A stretch of DNA of 64,000 nucleotides. Origin: Natronosalvus rutilus. Lineage in GTDB: Archaea > Halobacteriota > Halobacteria > Halobacteriales > Natrialbaceae. The position numbers were made by a program, and so were the translations under genes. The notes beneath the pieces are model-generated. The model searched no databases. It had not been told where the DNA came from and was given only the letters and a program-made list of their open reading frames with translations. Shown piece by piece: positions 27,447-35,508 of the stretch (position 1 is its first letter; each line of letters begins with the position of its first letter). The stretch is taken from assembly GCF_024204665.1 (NCBI RefSeq), contig NZ_CP100355.1, positions 2,337,451 to 2,401,450 of the forward strand. Reading direction: 5' to 3'.

Positions 27447-27872
27447 CTATCGAACGACCGTCACCGGAACGTTCGCTCGCTTGACGACGATTTCGGCCGT
27501 ACTCCCCATCTGTAGACCGGCCGCGCCACCGCGTCCGCGGCTGCCCATGACGATCTGGTCGGCGTCCGCGTCCTCGGCGTGGGCCACGATCGACTGGGCT
27601 GGCGACCCGACAGCGGTGGCGGTCTCGATTGACGCGTCGCCACCCTCGAGCGACGCCTTCGCTTCGGCGAAGAGATCGGCGGCCTCCGACTCCTGGTCGG
27701 CGAGCCAGGCGTTAGTCAGGGGCGAAAGCTGTTCCTCGGTCGGGGTCACCTCGAACGGATCGATCGCGTGAAACAGGACGATCGAGGCGTCCGGAAACGT
27801 TTCGAGAGCGTACTCGAGGGCCGCCTGTGCGTGCGAGGATCCGTCGTGCGGGACGAGAATCGAGCGTGCCAT
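27447..27872 (-). CDS. universal stress protein (UspA family)
   Basis: 141 aa from the ATG at 27872 (MARSILVPHDGSSHAQAAL), which has a TATA-like CTTTACGG 23-30 nt upstream. The ATP-binding signature near the C-terminus is complete: MGSRGRGGAAGLQMGSTAE. Single Usp domain, of the nucleotide-binding type; precise role unknown. It is divergent from the AI-2E gene and convergent with thioredoxin. Confidence 0.92.
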   Translation of the reverse strand: MARSILVPHDGSSHAQAALEYALETFPDASIVLFHAIDPFEVTPTEEQLSPLTNAWLADQESEAADLFAEAKASLEGGDASIETATAVGSPAQSIVAHAEDADADQIVMGSRGRGGAAGLQMGSTAEIVVKRANVPVTVVR

Positions 27873-28003
27873 ACTGTTCGGTTCGACGGGCGGAACCGTA
27901 AAGCCACCACGGGGGTTCGGCGGTGGAGTCTCGCGTCCGATCAGTGAGCAGTCAGCGTTACCTGCCAGTGGAGTGAAATACTCGTCCGTCGTAGTATGAG
28001 ACA

Positions 28004-29209
28004 ATGGAACGCGATCGTGAGTTCGGCCGTCGGATCGCCGTCGGATCGATCGTCGCTGCCCTGTTTCTGTTGGTCGCCCACGTTGCTCTCTCGTTTCTCG
28101 GCGTTCTCGTCTTCGCGGTCTTCCTCTACTACGCCGTTCGCCCGATCTATCGAGCCCTCGACCGGTTCAACGTTCCGAGACGGCCACGGGCGATCCTCGC
28201 GCTCGTCCTGTTCGGCGTGCCGTTCCTCGTGCTCATCACCTACACGATCGCGATCATCGTCATCGAGACCCAGGCGTTGCTCGAGGCCTACAACGTGCAG
28301 GATCAGTTTCTCGACGAGGTGATTACGGACATCGACGTGACCGGCCTCGACCTCGACGAGATTCGACGCATCGTCACGGACCTCTCCTCGCAGGCATCCC
28401 TCGGCGTCGTGGTATTGAGCCTCGGAGGAACGGTGAGCCTCGTCAGCGGCGCAGTCGTCCAGTTGATCATCATGGTCACGCTGGTGTACTACATGCTCAT
28501 CGACGGCCCGCGATTCGTCTCGTGGGCACTCGAGACCTACGACGAGTCGGGCGTCATGCGCGCTTACGCTCGCGCCGTGGACCCCGAACTCTCGATGACG
28601 CTCTTTGGCAACATCGTCAACGTGTTCGTCACGGCCATCGTCGGCGTCGTGACGTTCTACACGTACAATTTCTTTGCCCCCGCTGCGGTCGACGTTCCGT
28701 TTCCGGCGCTGATCGGCGCGCTGACCGGTATCGGGAGCCTCATCCCGGTCGTCGGCATCAAACTCGTTTACGTCCCCGTCATCGTCCTCCTCGCGGCGAA
28801 CGCGTGGGCGGCCGGCGACCTCTCGCTCCTCGTGCCAGTTGGCGCACTGGCGGCCGTCAGCGCGGTCCTCGTCGACTTCATCCCCGACTTCTTCATTCGG
28901 GCCCACATCAGCGGCAAGCAAACCCACACGGGCATGCTCCTGGTCTCCTACATCGTCGGCCCTCTCGTCTTCGGCTTCTACGGACTGTTCCTCGCCCCAA
29001 TTTTGCTGATCCTCGTGATCAACGCGGTCTATATCCTCCTTCCCTACGTCCTCACCGGCCAGCCGTCGGGGGTTCGACAGGCCCGGCTCACGGAGTACCG
29101 TGACGGACGGCCCGAGGTCTCGAGCGTTGAAGGAACCGAGGCACCTGGGGCCGAACGAACCGAGGCCGAACCAGCCGTCTCGAGCGAAGGGCCATCCGAT
29201 CACCGATAA
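28004..29209 (+). CDS. AI-2E family (PerM-like) membrane transporter
   Basis: 401 aa with about eight membrane helices in the family arrangement: two or three at the N-terminus, a soluble loop (about residues 85-135), then a cluster of helices with the family signature GALTGIGSLIPVVGIKLVYV. Members export small molecules or ions; the substrate is unknown, and the AI-2 name is historical. The C-terminal ~40 residues are a disordered Glu/Ser tail. GTGAAATAC lies 23-30 nt before the ATG. Confidence 0.9.
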   Translation: MERDREFGRRIAVGSIVAALFLLVAHVALSFLGVLVFAVFLYYAVRPIYRALDRFNVPRRPRAILALVLFGVPFLVLITYTIAIIVIETQALLEAYNVQDQFLDEVITDIDVTGLDLDEIRRIVTDLSSQASLGVVVLSLGGTVSLVSGAVVQLIIMVTLVYYMLIDGPRFVSWALETYDESGVMRAYARAVDPELSMTLFGNIVNVFVTAIVGVVTFYTYNFFAPAAVDVPFPALIGALTGIGSLIPVVGIKLVYVPVIVLLAANAWAAGDLSLLVPVGALAAVSAVLVDFIPDFFIRAHISGKQTHTGMLLVSYIVGPLVFGFYGLFLAPILLILVINAVYILLPYVLTGQPSGVRQARLTEYRDGRPEVSSVEGTEAPGAERTEAEPAVSSEGPSDHR

Positions 29210-29412
29210 CTACCCGGTCGATCGGTCAGGAGTCGAAACGCGAGACACTCACACGAACCGACTGGCTGCTAGCTACTTGGGCCTGGCTCGAGTGTATTCC
29301 CTATTGCTCGAATACGGCGTCGCTCGAGCACAACGAGCGCGGCGTCGCGCGAACCCAGCGAACGCGGCACCGTTCGAATCCAGCGAACACGACACCGCGT
29401 TCGAGCCAGCAG

Positions 29413-30288
29413 GTGATCCACATCACGTCGACACCGCCGCCACACGCTCGATCAGACCCCCCAAACACGCCAGACACCTCCGGTGACGGCGACGGGGACG
29501 ATCATGCCCACCACCGAAGCGGCTGGCCCATCGTGAGCGCCGCAGGCGCAGCCGTGCTGTACGTCGGATTCGCGCTTCTCGCCCTGGCGTTCGGCGTCGA
29601 GACCGTCCCGGCTTTCCTCGGTTTCGCGGTCGCGCTTCTCGGCGGCGGACTCCTGCTAACCGGACTGTTCGGCTGGCTCCGACAGGCGTTCCTCCGTCAC
29701 CAGGACCGTTCCGTAGCCGACCCGGAGGCGCGACGCACCTACGTCACGACGATGATCCTCTTTCTCGCGACCGACCTCGGCACCTTCGGTGCCGGCTTCA
29801 TATACTACGTATTCGTCCGCGTCGGAACGTGGCCCCCCGCCGACCTCCCGCCGCTGCTCGGTTCCCTCGTCGCAATCAACACCGCGCTCCTGCTCGTCAG
29901 CAGCGTCACGTTCCACTTCGCCCACGACTTCCTCGAGCGCGGACGCGACCGGGCGTTCCTCGGCCTTCTCGGCCTGACCGTCCTCCTGGGCGTCGTCTTC
30001 CTCGCCGGCCAGGCCCTCGAGTACTACGAGTTCGTCGTCCACGAGGGGTTCTCGATCACCGACGGGGTGTTCGCCAGCGCGTTCTACGGGTTGACGGGGC
30101 TTCACGGTCTCCACGTCGCCCTCGGCGTGGTGTTGCTCTCGATCGTCCTCGTTCGCGGTGCGCGCGGCCAGTACGCCCCCGAGCGAGACACGTCCGTCGC
30201 GACCGTGGGGCTGTACTGGCACTTCGTCGACGCGGTCTGGCTCTTCCTCGTGGCCACGCTGTACGTCGGAGCGGTCGTTTCGGTCTGA
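29413..30288 (+). CDS. coxC: cytochrome c oxidase subunit III (heme-copper oxidase)
   Basis: Third subunit of the terminal oxidase, 291 aa with seven predicted helices. Seen: TYVTTMILFLATDLGTFGAG, HFAHDFLERGRDRAFLGL, and the C-terminal FYGLTGLHGLHVALGV and YWHFVDAVWLFLV, which are subunit III hallmarks. The start is a GTG at 29413, giving a His/Asp-rich N-terminus; a second GTG at 29533 is possible. The upstream 203 bp contains a near-tandem 25-27 bp duplication (about 29352-29402). Subunits I and II lie 0.7-3 kb downstream, so the oxidase genes are close but not in one operon. Confidence 0.9.
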   Translation: MIHITSTPPPHARSDPPNTPDTSGDGDGDDHAHHRSGWPIVSAAGAAVLYVGFALLALAFGVETVPAFLGFAVALLGGGLLLTGLFGWLRQAFLRHQDRSVADPEARRTYVTTMILFLATDLGTFGAGFIYYVFVRVGTWPPADLPPLLGSLVAINTALLLVSSVTFHFAHDFLERGRDRAFLGLLGLTVLLGVVFLAGQALEYYEFVVHEGFSITDGVFASAFYGLTGLHGLHVALGVVLLSIVLVRGARGQYAPERDTSVATVGLYWHFVDAVWLFLVATLYVGAVVSV

Positions 30289-30289
30289 G

Positions 30290-31024
30290 TCAGCGCTCGC
30301 GACGGTCCCAACGTCGCTCGTCGGCGTCTCGGCTCACCTCGCTATCGTTCCGACCGCGGTCGTCTTTGTCGTCTTCGCGATCTTCGCTGTCTTTGCGGCC
30401 TTCGCCGTCATCGCCGTCTTCACCGTCTCGGGACCGCCCGCCCTCCCGCAATCGTTCTCGAGCGGGCGACCACCGGAATTCCCACGGATAGTTCTCGACG
30501 CCGACGAGCGTGAACGCGCCGACGCCGACGAGCAACGAGATGAGCCCCAGCGGGAGCGCGACTGGATCGACGCCGAGACACCGACTCTCGGAGCGGAGGG
30601 TCGCGTACCGCGCTTCGCCAACCTCGCCGCCGCTGATCACGACGCCGCGGTTGAACGCCTTACGGTGGTCGAACGATCCCTCGACGGTTCCCTCCTGGTG
30701 GGGATCCTCGATCGCCTCGAGAACGGCGCGTCGTTCGGCCTCGGAGAGCGACTCGAACTCGAGCGTCTCGACGACTGGACCGACGTCCGAGAGTCGCTGC
30801 TCGGTTTCCTCGGGCGTCGATACGCCGATGACGGGATCCGCACAGCCCCCAATTGCGGGTTGCACGATCGACCAGCCGCCGAGGACAGTTCCCGCGATCC
30901 CCAGCGCGAGAAAGAGCGCGGCGAGAAACGGGAGCGCGTACGAGAAGAGTCGGGACTCATCGTCCCGTCCCCCTCCGTTTTCGGCGTTCGTTTCGCGCGG
31001 TCGTCGGTCGTCTCGAGCCGTCAT
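30290..31024 (-). CDS. membrane protein of the terminal oxidase cluster
   Basis: 244 aa. Two membrane helices (about residues 29-52 LFSYALPFLAALFLALGI and 167-187 PLGLISLLVGVGAFTLVG) flank an extracellular domain of about 110 residues with two Cys (GGCADPV and SRCLGVDP) that could pair. The C-terminus is a long hydrophilic Arg/Asp/Gly repeat tail. It starts 4 nt after the subunit I stop codon on the same strand, so the two are almost certainly co-transcribed. No known oxidase assembly family recognised. Confidence 0.75.
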   Translation of the reverse strand: MTARDDRRPRETNAENGGGRDDESRLFSYALPFLAALFLALGIAGTVLGGWSIVQPAIGGCADPVIGVSTPEETEQRLSDVGPVVETLEFESLSEAERRAVLEAIEDPHQEGTVEGSFDHRKAFNRGVVISGGEVGEARYATLRSESRCLGVDPVALPLGLISLLVGVGAFTLVGVENYPWEFRWSPARERLREGGRSRDGEDGDDGEGRKDSEDREDDKDDRGRNDSEVSRDADERRWDRRER

Positions 31025-31027
31025 CGA

Positions 31028-33475
31028 TCAAACCTCCACGTCCCATCTGTACGAGGCGTAGTCGAGCGCGGCACCCAGGCCGACGCCGTAGGCCCAGTGG
31101 GCGAGTATCGAGAGGCCGACGTAGCCGACGAGGGCGAGCCCAGCCTGGTCGGTGTAAAACGCGAGCAGGAATCCCGAAGTGACGATGGTCGCGAACGAGA
31201 GACCGCGAGCGATGGGCGTCCGACCGGGGAGGTAGCGAGCGATGGTGAGGAACAACAGCGGCCAGACGGTCGACCCGGCCAGGACGAACAGCGCGTACCC
31301 GACGGACGCGCGCTCGGGGGCGCCGATCAGGCCCGCCAGTTCCGTGAACGCCTGGAGGTGAAAGACGCCGATGGCGACGCCCACGGCCAGCACGACGGTC
31401 ATCAGGAGGGTCCCGACCAGTCCCGCGACGGCCCCGACGAACACGTTCTCGGTGACCGATCCCACCAGCGGACGGATTTGCCTCGAGATCGACGGACTCC
31501 CGATTGTGGGGTCGGTGGTCGACGCCGGCCTCGTGGTCGCCGGTTCGCTCGGTTCGATGCCGTACTCGTCCTCGAGGCGGCGCTCGAACCACTGCCACTC
31601 GCGGGTGAACTGCTCGGATTTCTTGAGGTCCCAGACGTCGGCGTCGTCGACCGGCGGGCCAGCCCAGTACGACCAGAGCATGTTGTAGAGCCACAGCAGG
31701 ACGCTGATGCCGATCAGGTAGGCGCCGATCGTGGCAATTTGCTGGAGGGGGGCGTACGCCGGCGGGTAGTCGGCGTAGCGACGGGGCAGTTCGAGCACGC
31801 CGAGGATCACGAGGACGGTGAAGGTGGTCGTCGAACCGACCACGAGCAGGGCCGCCTGGAAACGGGCCAGCCGGCGGTCGAACAGCCGGCCGGTGATGAT
31901 AGGGTACCAGTAGTAGCTCGCGGCGAACATCATGAACGGGATGATCCCCATCACGATCAGGTGGAAGTGGCCGACGACGTAGTAGGTCCCGTGGTAGGTG
32001 ACGTTGATGGGAACCACGGCGAGGAAAATCCCCGTGACGCCGGCGATGACGAAGGTGAGGATGGAGGCGACACAGAGAATCATCGGCGCCGTCAGGCGGA
32101 CGGTGCCGTCCCAGATGGTCGTCATCCAGTTGAACACCTTGATCGCGCTCGGGACGGCGATGGCGATGGTCGTGACCATGAACCCGGCGCGGAGGCGGGG
32201 ATCCATCCCCGTGACGAACATGTGGTGGGCCCACACGCCGAAGCTGAGGACGCCGATGGCCAGCGTCGAGTAGACGACGAACTGGTAGCCAAAGAGCGTC
32301 CGTCCGCAGAACTTCGGCAAGATGAGGCTCATCAGCCCTGCCGCCGGGAGGAAGATAATGTACACCTCGGGGTGACCGAAGAACCAGAAGAGGTGCTGCC
32401 ACAGCAACGGTCCGCCGCCCTCAATTGCGTAGAAGGTCGTCCCGACGTTCCGGTCGAGCAACAACAGGACGATGGCGCTCCCCAGGAGCGGGAACGCGAA
32501 GACGACGAGCGCACTGGTCGTGAGGATCGTCCACGAGAAGATGTCCAGGCGCGCCCAGGTGACGTCCGCAGCGCGTTCGTAGAAGATGGTGACGATGAAG
32601 TTAATCGCCGCGAGCGTCGTCGCGATGCCACTCAGGTGGAGCCCCAGGAGGAGGAGGTCGATCTGCGGATTCGCCGTCTGGACCGACAGCGGCACGTACA
32701 ACGTCCACCCTACCCCGGGTTCGCTCAGCGCCCCGAAGAAGTCGACGAGCGCGTTCTCGCCGAACAGCAATCCGAGGAACTTCGCCGTTACCTCCGAGAC
32801 GAGCCCCGCTCGAGCCAGCAGGAGGGCCGGCGGGAGCATCCAGAACCCGATGGCGTTGAGTCGGGGGAACGCCATGTCGTCGGCTCCCAGCAAGAGCGGC
32901 AGGAAGTAGTTCCCGATGCCGAAGAAGATGGGCGTCACGAAGAAGAAGAGCATCGTGATGCCGTGGGACGTGAACAGTTCGTTGTACGTCGGTTCGTTCC
33001 AGACCGAGGCAGCGGGGACGAGCAACTCCGTCCGCATCATCATCCCGTCGATGCCGCCCCAGATGCCGGCGAGGGTGCCGAACGCAATGTACAGCAGGCC
33101 GATCTCGCGATGGTTAGTGGTCGTCGTCCAGCGCTCGAGTCCGGCCCGAACGCTGGCGACGTCGACCGTCAGGTCGCGACTGACGTGGGTCCCGCCGTCC
33201 GGACGAGCGCCGTGTCGGGTCGCGCGGTGAGCGATGACGAGACAGCCGAGCAAAATCGCGACGAAGAGCCCGATACGCAGGAGGGCGGGATCGGGCATCA
33301 CGGCAGGGACCTCCCGAGCGGTGCCACCCTCGCGACGGAACTCGAGCGGTCGCTCCTCGAGGTCCACCATCTCTGACTCGAGGGCCTCCGTTCCGCCGCT
33401 CGCCGGCCGCTCGAGCGCGGAACGCAGACCCGGGCCTCGACTGTCGGTCGATTCCTCATGCGTCGATCTCACCAC
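31028..33475 (-). CDS. coxA: cytochrome c oxidase subunit I fused to a C-terminal membrane domain
   Basis: Catalytic subunit of a heme-copper oxygen reductase. 815 aa, against about 550-600 for the family. Conserved: GHPEVYI (CuB/Tyr site with the proton-channel Glu), VWAHHMFVTGMDP (CuB His pair), GHFHLIVMG (heme ligands), GADDMAFPRLNAIGFW. The Glu in HPEV suggests A-type. After about residue 655 comes a Pro/Ser linker and then four more helices (GSVTENVFVGAVAGLVGTLL to the C-terminus), an extra domain fused here. The start is uncertain: ATGs at 33475, 33370 and 33298. Divergent from subunit II. Confidence 0.92.
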   Translation of the reverse strand: MVRSTHEESTDSRGPGLRSALERPASGGTEALESEMVDLEERPLEFRREGGTAREVPAVMPDPALLRIGLFVAILLGCLVIAHRATRHGARPDGGTHVSRDLTVDVASVRAGLERWTTTTNHREIGLLYIAFGTLAGIWGGIDGMMMRTELLVPAASVWNEPTYNELFTSHGITMLFFFVTPIFFGIGNYFLPLLLGADDMAFPRLNAIGFWMLPPALLLARAGLVSEVTAKFLGLLFGENALVDFFGALSEPGVGWTLYVPLSVQTANPQIDLLLLGLHLSGIATTLAAINFIVTIFYERAADVTWARLDIFSWTILTTSALVVFAFPLLGSAIVLLLLDRNVGTTFYAIEGGGPLLWQHLFWFFGHPEVYIIFLPAAGLMSLILPKFCGRTLFGYQFVVYSTLAIGVLSFGVWAHHMFVTGMDPRLRAGFMVTTIAIAVPSAIKVFNWMTTIWDGTVRLTAPMILCVASILTFVIAGVTGIFLAVVPINVTYHGTYYVVGHFHLIVMGIIPFMMFAASYYWYPIITGRLFDRRLARFQAALLVVGSTTTFTVLVILGVLELPRRYADYPPAYAPLQQIATIGAYLIGISVLLWLYNMLWSYWAGPPVDDADVWDLKKSEQFTREWQWFERRLEDEYGIEPSEPATTRPASTTDPTIGSPSISRQIRPLVGSVTENVFVGAVAGLVGTLLMTVVLAVGVAIGVFHLQAFTELAGLIGAPERASVGYALFVLAGSTVWPLLFLTIARYLPGRTPIARGLSFATIVTSGFLLAFYTDQAGLALVGYVGLSILAHWAYGVGLGAALDYASYRWDVEV

Positions 33476-33575
33476 GCTACCACGAACTCCATAATGAAAC
33501 CCTGCCGACGCAACCTCTCGCTACGCTGACGCCACCGTGGTGGTTATTTGGTCTCGAGCGTGGTCGATTGCCGGG

Positions 33576-34349
33576 ATGGAGGGGCGTTACGTCCGTCTCG
33601 TTCGGTGGCTGATCGTCGCGACCGTTGGATCGGTCGCCATGACGATGCCCGTCGCCGCCCAGTCGGCCAACCGCGACCTCATCGACGGCCTCTACGTCCA
33701 GTTGCTGTACGTCGCGCTCCCGCTGACGCTGTTCGTCCTGGTCATCCTTTCGTACGCCGTCGTCCGGTTTCGGGACAACGAGGATCCCCGCCCGACCACT
33801 GAGGATCCGGCCCTCGAGATTACCTGGACGGTCGCGACAGCGGTCATCCTGCTGTTCGTCGGCGTCTCCTCGTATGCGGTGCTCGCCAGTCCGTACCTGT
33901 CGCCGGGCGTCCTCTCTGACGAGGATCTGGCCGGGACCGGCGACAATCCGGTCGAGGTCGCGGAGGACGACATGGTCGTCGAAATCGTGGCGTACCAGTG
34001 GGGCTGGCAGGCCACCTATCCGGAAGCGAACGTGACGACCCAGGACGTGATCGTCGTGCCTGCGGATCGTGACGTCGCGTTCGTCATGACCTCGAGGGAC
34101 GTGATTCACAGCTTCGCCGTGCCCAGTCTGGGTCTTCGTCAGGACGTCTTCCCCGAACAGAAGAGCGCCATCCGAACGAACGTCTACGAACCCGGCACCT
34201 ACCAGGTCCAGTGCACGGAGTTCTGTGGTGCCCAGCACGCTCACATGCGGGCGACGATCGTCGTCGTCGACGAAGAAACGTACCAGACGTGGCTCGTGAA
34301 CCACGAGGGAGAAGACGACGTGACCAACGCACCGGCCGTCGTAGACTAA
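33576..34349 (+). CDS. coxB: cytochrome c oxidase subunit II (CuA)
   Basis: 257 aa electron-entry subunit. A signal/membrane helix (WLIVATVGSVAMTMPVAAQ) and two more helices are followed by the cupredoxin domain. CuA ligands are complete: DVIHSFAVPSLG, CTEFCGAQHAHM. YQWGWQATYP is the electron-entry aromatic patch. ATG at 33576 preferred over a GTG at 33537. It shares a ~100-bp divergent promoter region with subunit I and overlaps the small convergent gene at 34346 by 4 bases. Confidence 0.94.
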   Translation: MEGRYVRLVRWLIVATVGSVAMTMPVAAQSANRDLIDGLYVQLLYVALPLTLFVLVILSYAVVRFRDNEDPRPTTEDPALEITWTVATAVILLFVGVSSYAVLASPYLSPGVLSDEDLAGTGDNPVEVAEDDMVVEIVAYQWGWQATYPEANVTTQDVIVVPADRDVAFVMTSRDVIHSFAVPSLGLRQDVFPEQKSAIRTNVYEPGTYQVQCTEFCGAQHAHMRATIVVVDEETYQTWLVNHEGEDDVTNAPAVVD

Positions 34350-34558
34350 CTCGAGGACGCGGGTCGAGACCGGAAGGCGATCCAGGCGAGCGCGATGAAA
34401 AACGAGACGGGAAGCGCGACGACGAACCCCCAGAGGTAGTTCGCCCCCCATAGCACCACCAGCAGAATCGCAAAGAGACCGACGGCTACCAGCGGAGCGA
34501 CGGCGATAGCGGCCTGCCGTCGGTCGATATCCTCGGACGGTCGCCCGGGGTGACCCAT
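34346..34558 (-). CDS. small two-helix membrane protein in the oxidase cluster
   Basis: 70 aa (MGHPGRPSEDIDRRQAAIA). Two adjacent hydrophobic helices, about residues 18-38 and 41-61, end in a short basic/Ser tail. Its 3' end overlaps the end of subunit II by 4 nt. A second ATG lies two codons upstream at 34564. No function known; possible assembly factor or small subunit, from position only. Confidence 0.7.
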   Translation of the reverse strand: MGHPGRPSEDIDRRQAAIAVAPLVAVGLFAILLVVLWGANYLWGFVVALPVSFFIALAWIAFRSRPASSS

Positions 34559-34724
34559 GAACATTGCTGACGCGCTCGAGCGTCAAATACCCCGGACCAG
34601 TCCAGTCGGTCGTGTTCCGTTGACGCACCCGTCGCCGGTCGCTGGCCCGTTCGTCGGTCGTCGGTCGTCGGTCGCCGGTACGCCCCCTCCATTTATCGCC
34701 GTGGTCGGTGTGACTAAGCAGGCT

Positions 34725-34955
34725 ATGGCAGTGCTCGGCCTCTCCAGGGAGTCGATCCGGGACATCTCCGGCAACCTCGTCCCCCTCGGCGTCCTGCTGT
34801 TCTTCGCTGGATGGCTGCTTCTCGAGCGCCCGTGGGGGTGGGATGCGTTCTCGCTGATCGTCGTCTACGGCCTCATCCTGTCCCTGGTCGCCATCCTGTT
34901 TCTGGTCACCTACGTTGCCGCAGTGCGGTTTCAGGAGACGGCTACCGAACGCTGA
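34725..34955 (+). CDS. small two-helix membrane protein in the oxidase cluster
   Basis: 76 aa (MAVLGLSRESIRDISGNLVP). Two helices: about residues 20-38 (VPLGVLLFFAGWLLLERP) and 45-68 (LIVVYGLILSLVAILFLVTYVA). Divergent from the 70-aa gene, and 7 nt before the next gene, so it heads a small rightward operon. The 160-bp upstream region contains a short CGTCGGTCGTCGGTCGTCGG tract. Function unknown. Confidence 0.72.
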   Translation: MAVLGLSRESIRDISGNLVPLGVLLFFAGWLLLERPWGWDAFSLIVVYGLILSLVAILFLVTYVAAVRFQETATER

Positions 34956-34962
34956 CACCAGT

Positions 34963-35328
34963 ATGATCGACGATTTCGACCTCGAGACGGCAGAGAACGA
35001 CGACGGGGGCCTCGAGAAACGAGGCCGTCGAGTGACTCGGTCAGAAACTGGGAACGCGACTCGATCCGATCTGACCCAAACCTGGAGGGAACCGGCGGTC
35101 TCAACCCCGCGCTGCTCCGATTGTGGCCGTCCGTTCAGTACGGAGGAGCGTCGCCTGCTCCACCGGGGCCTCGAGCATCCGGATCGACTCACCGATCACG
35201 AGCGCGAAGCGTACGCGACGGTCGCAACGGCGGAACGCGGCGCACACAGGCGCTACGTGTTAGGTGCACTGATCGTACTCGCGGTGACGTACTTCGGATT
35301 CCTGTTCGCGTACGCGATCGTCGCGTGA
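34963..35328 (+). CDS. zinc-knuckle-like protein with C-terminal membrane anchor
   Basis: 121 aa. A disordered acidic N-terminus, then a single CxxC pair with conserved-looking context (PRCSDCGRPFSTEERRLLHRG, LTDHEREAY), then a C-terminal membrane helix (YVLGALIVLAVTYFGFLFAY). The His/Cys-containing part could bind one metal ion. Second gene of the small operon beside subunit II; a role in copper delivery or oxidase assembly is speculative. Confidence 0.72.
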   Translation: MIDDFDLETAENDDGGLEKRGRRVTRSETGNATRSDLTQTWREPAVSTPRCSDCGRPFSTEERRLLHRGLEHPDRLTDHEREAYATVATAERGAHRRYVLGALIVLAVTYFGFLFAYAIVA

Positions 35329-35354
35329 GCGAGGTTGCGCGGCGGACACCGCCC

Positions 35355-35441
35355 TCAGAACGTGATGAGGACGATGCCCGTCACAAATAGCAAGACGACG
35401 ACGACGCCGAGAAACAACCCGAAGAGTGCTTTTTCGGACAT
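35355..35441 (-). CDS. 28-residue single-helix membrane microprotein
   Basis: Open frame too short for routine calling: MSEKALFGLFLGVVVVLLFV, then TGIVLITF and a TGA stop. A four-residue polar N-terminus and one full-length membrane helix with no charge in it make a chance frame unlikely. It lies at the edge of the oxidase cluster, convergent with the gene at 34963. The insertion element ends about 25 nt upstream of its ATG, just where a leaderless TATA box should sit. Confidence 0.6.
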   Translation of the reverse strand: MSEKALFGLFLGVVVVLLFVTGIVLITF

Positions 35442-35476
35442 GGGACGTTCGTCATCGAGCGAGGTGTTGAATGTTA

Positions 35477-35498
35477 CCCCGCGCACGGTGGCGCGGGG
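35477..35498 (-). repeat. tnpB-side subterminal hairpin
   Basis: Perfect 8-bp stem CCCCGCGC / GCGCGGGG around ACGGTG, 11 nt beyond the tnpB stop. In this family the transcript of this end becomes the guide RNA scaffold; the guide would be copied from the flanking DNA starting near 35466 and running leftward. Confidence 0.6.
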
Positions 35499-35508
35499 AA
35501 TCCTGTTC

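Noticed and set aside
30158-33376. Very long (1072 codon) plus-strand frame over subunit I
   Set aside because: Starts inside coxC in another frame and runs antisense to the clear oxidase subunit I; composition is Arg/Asp repeats typical of a shadow frame.
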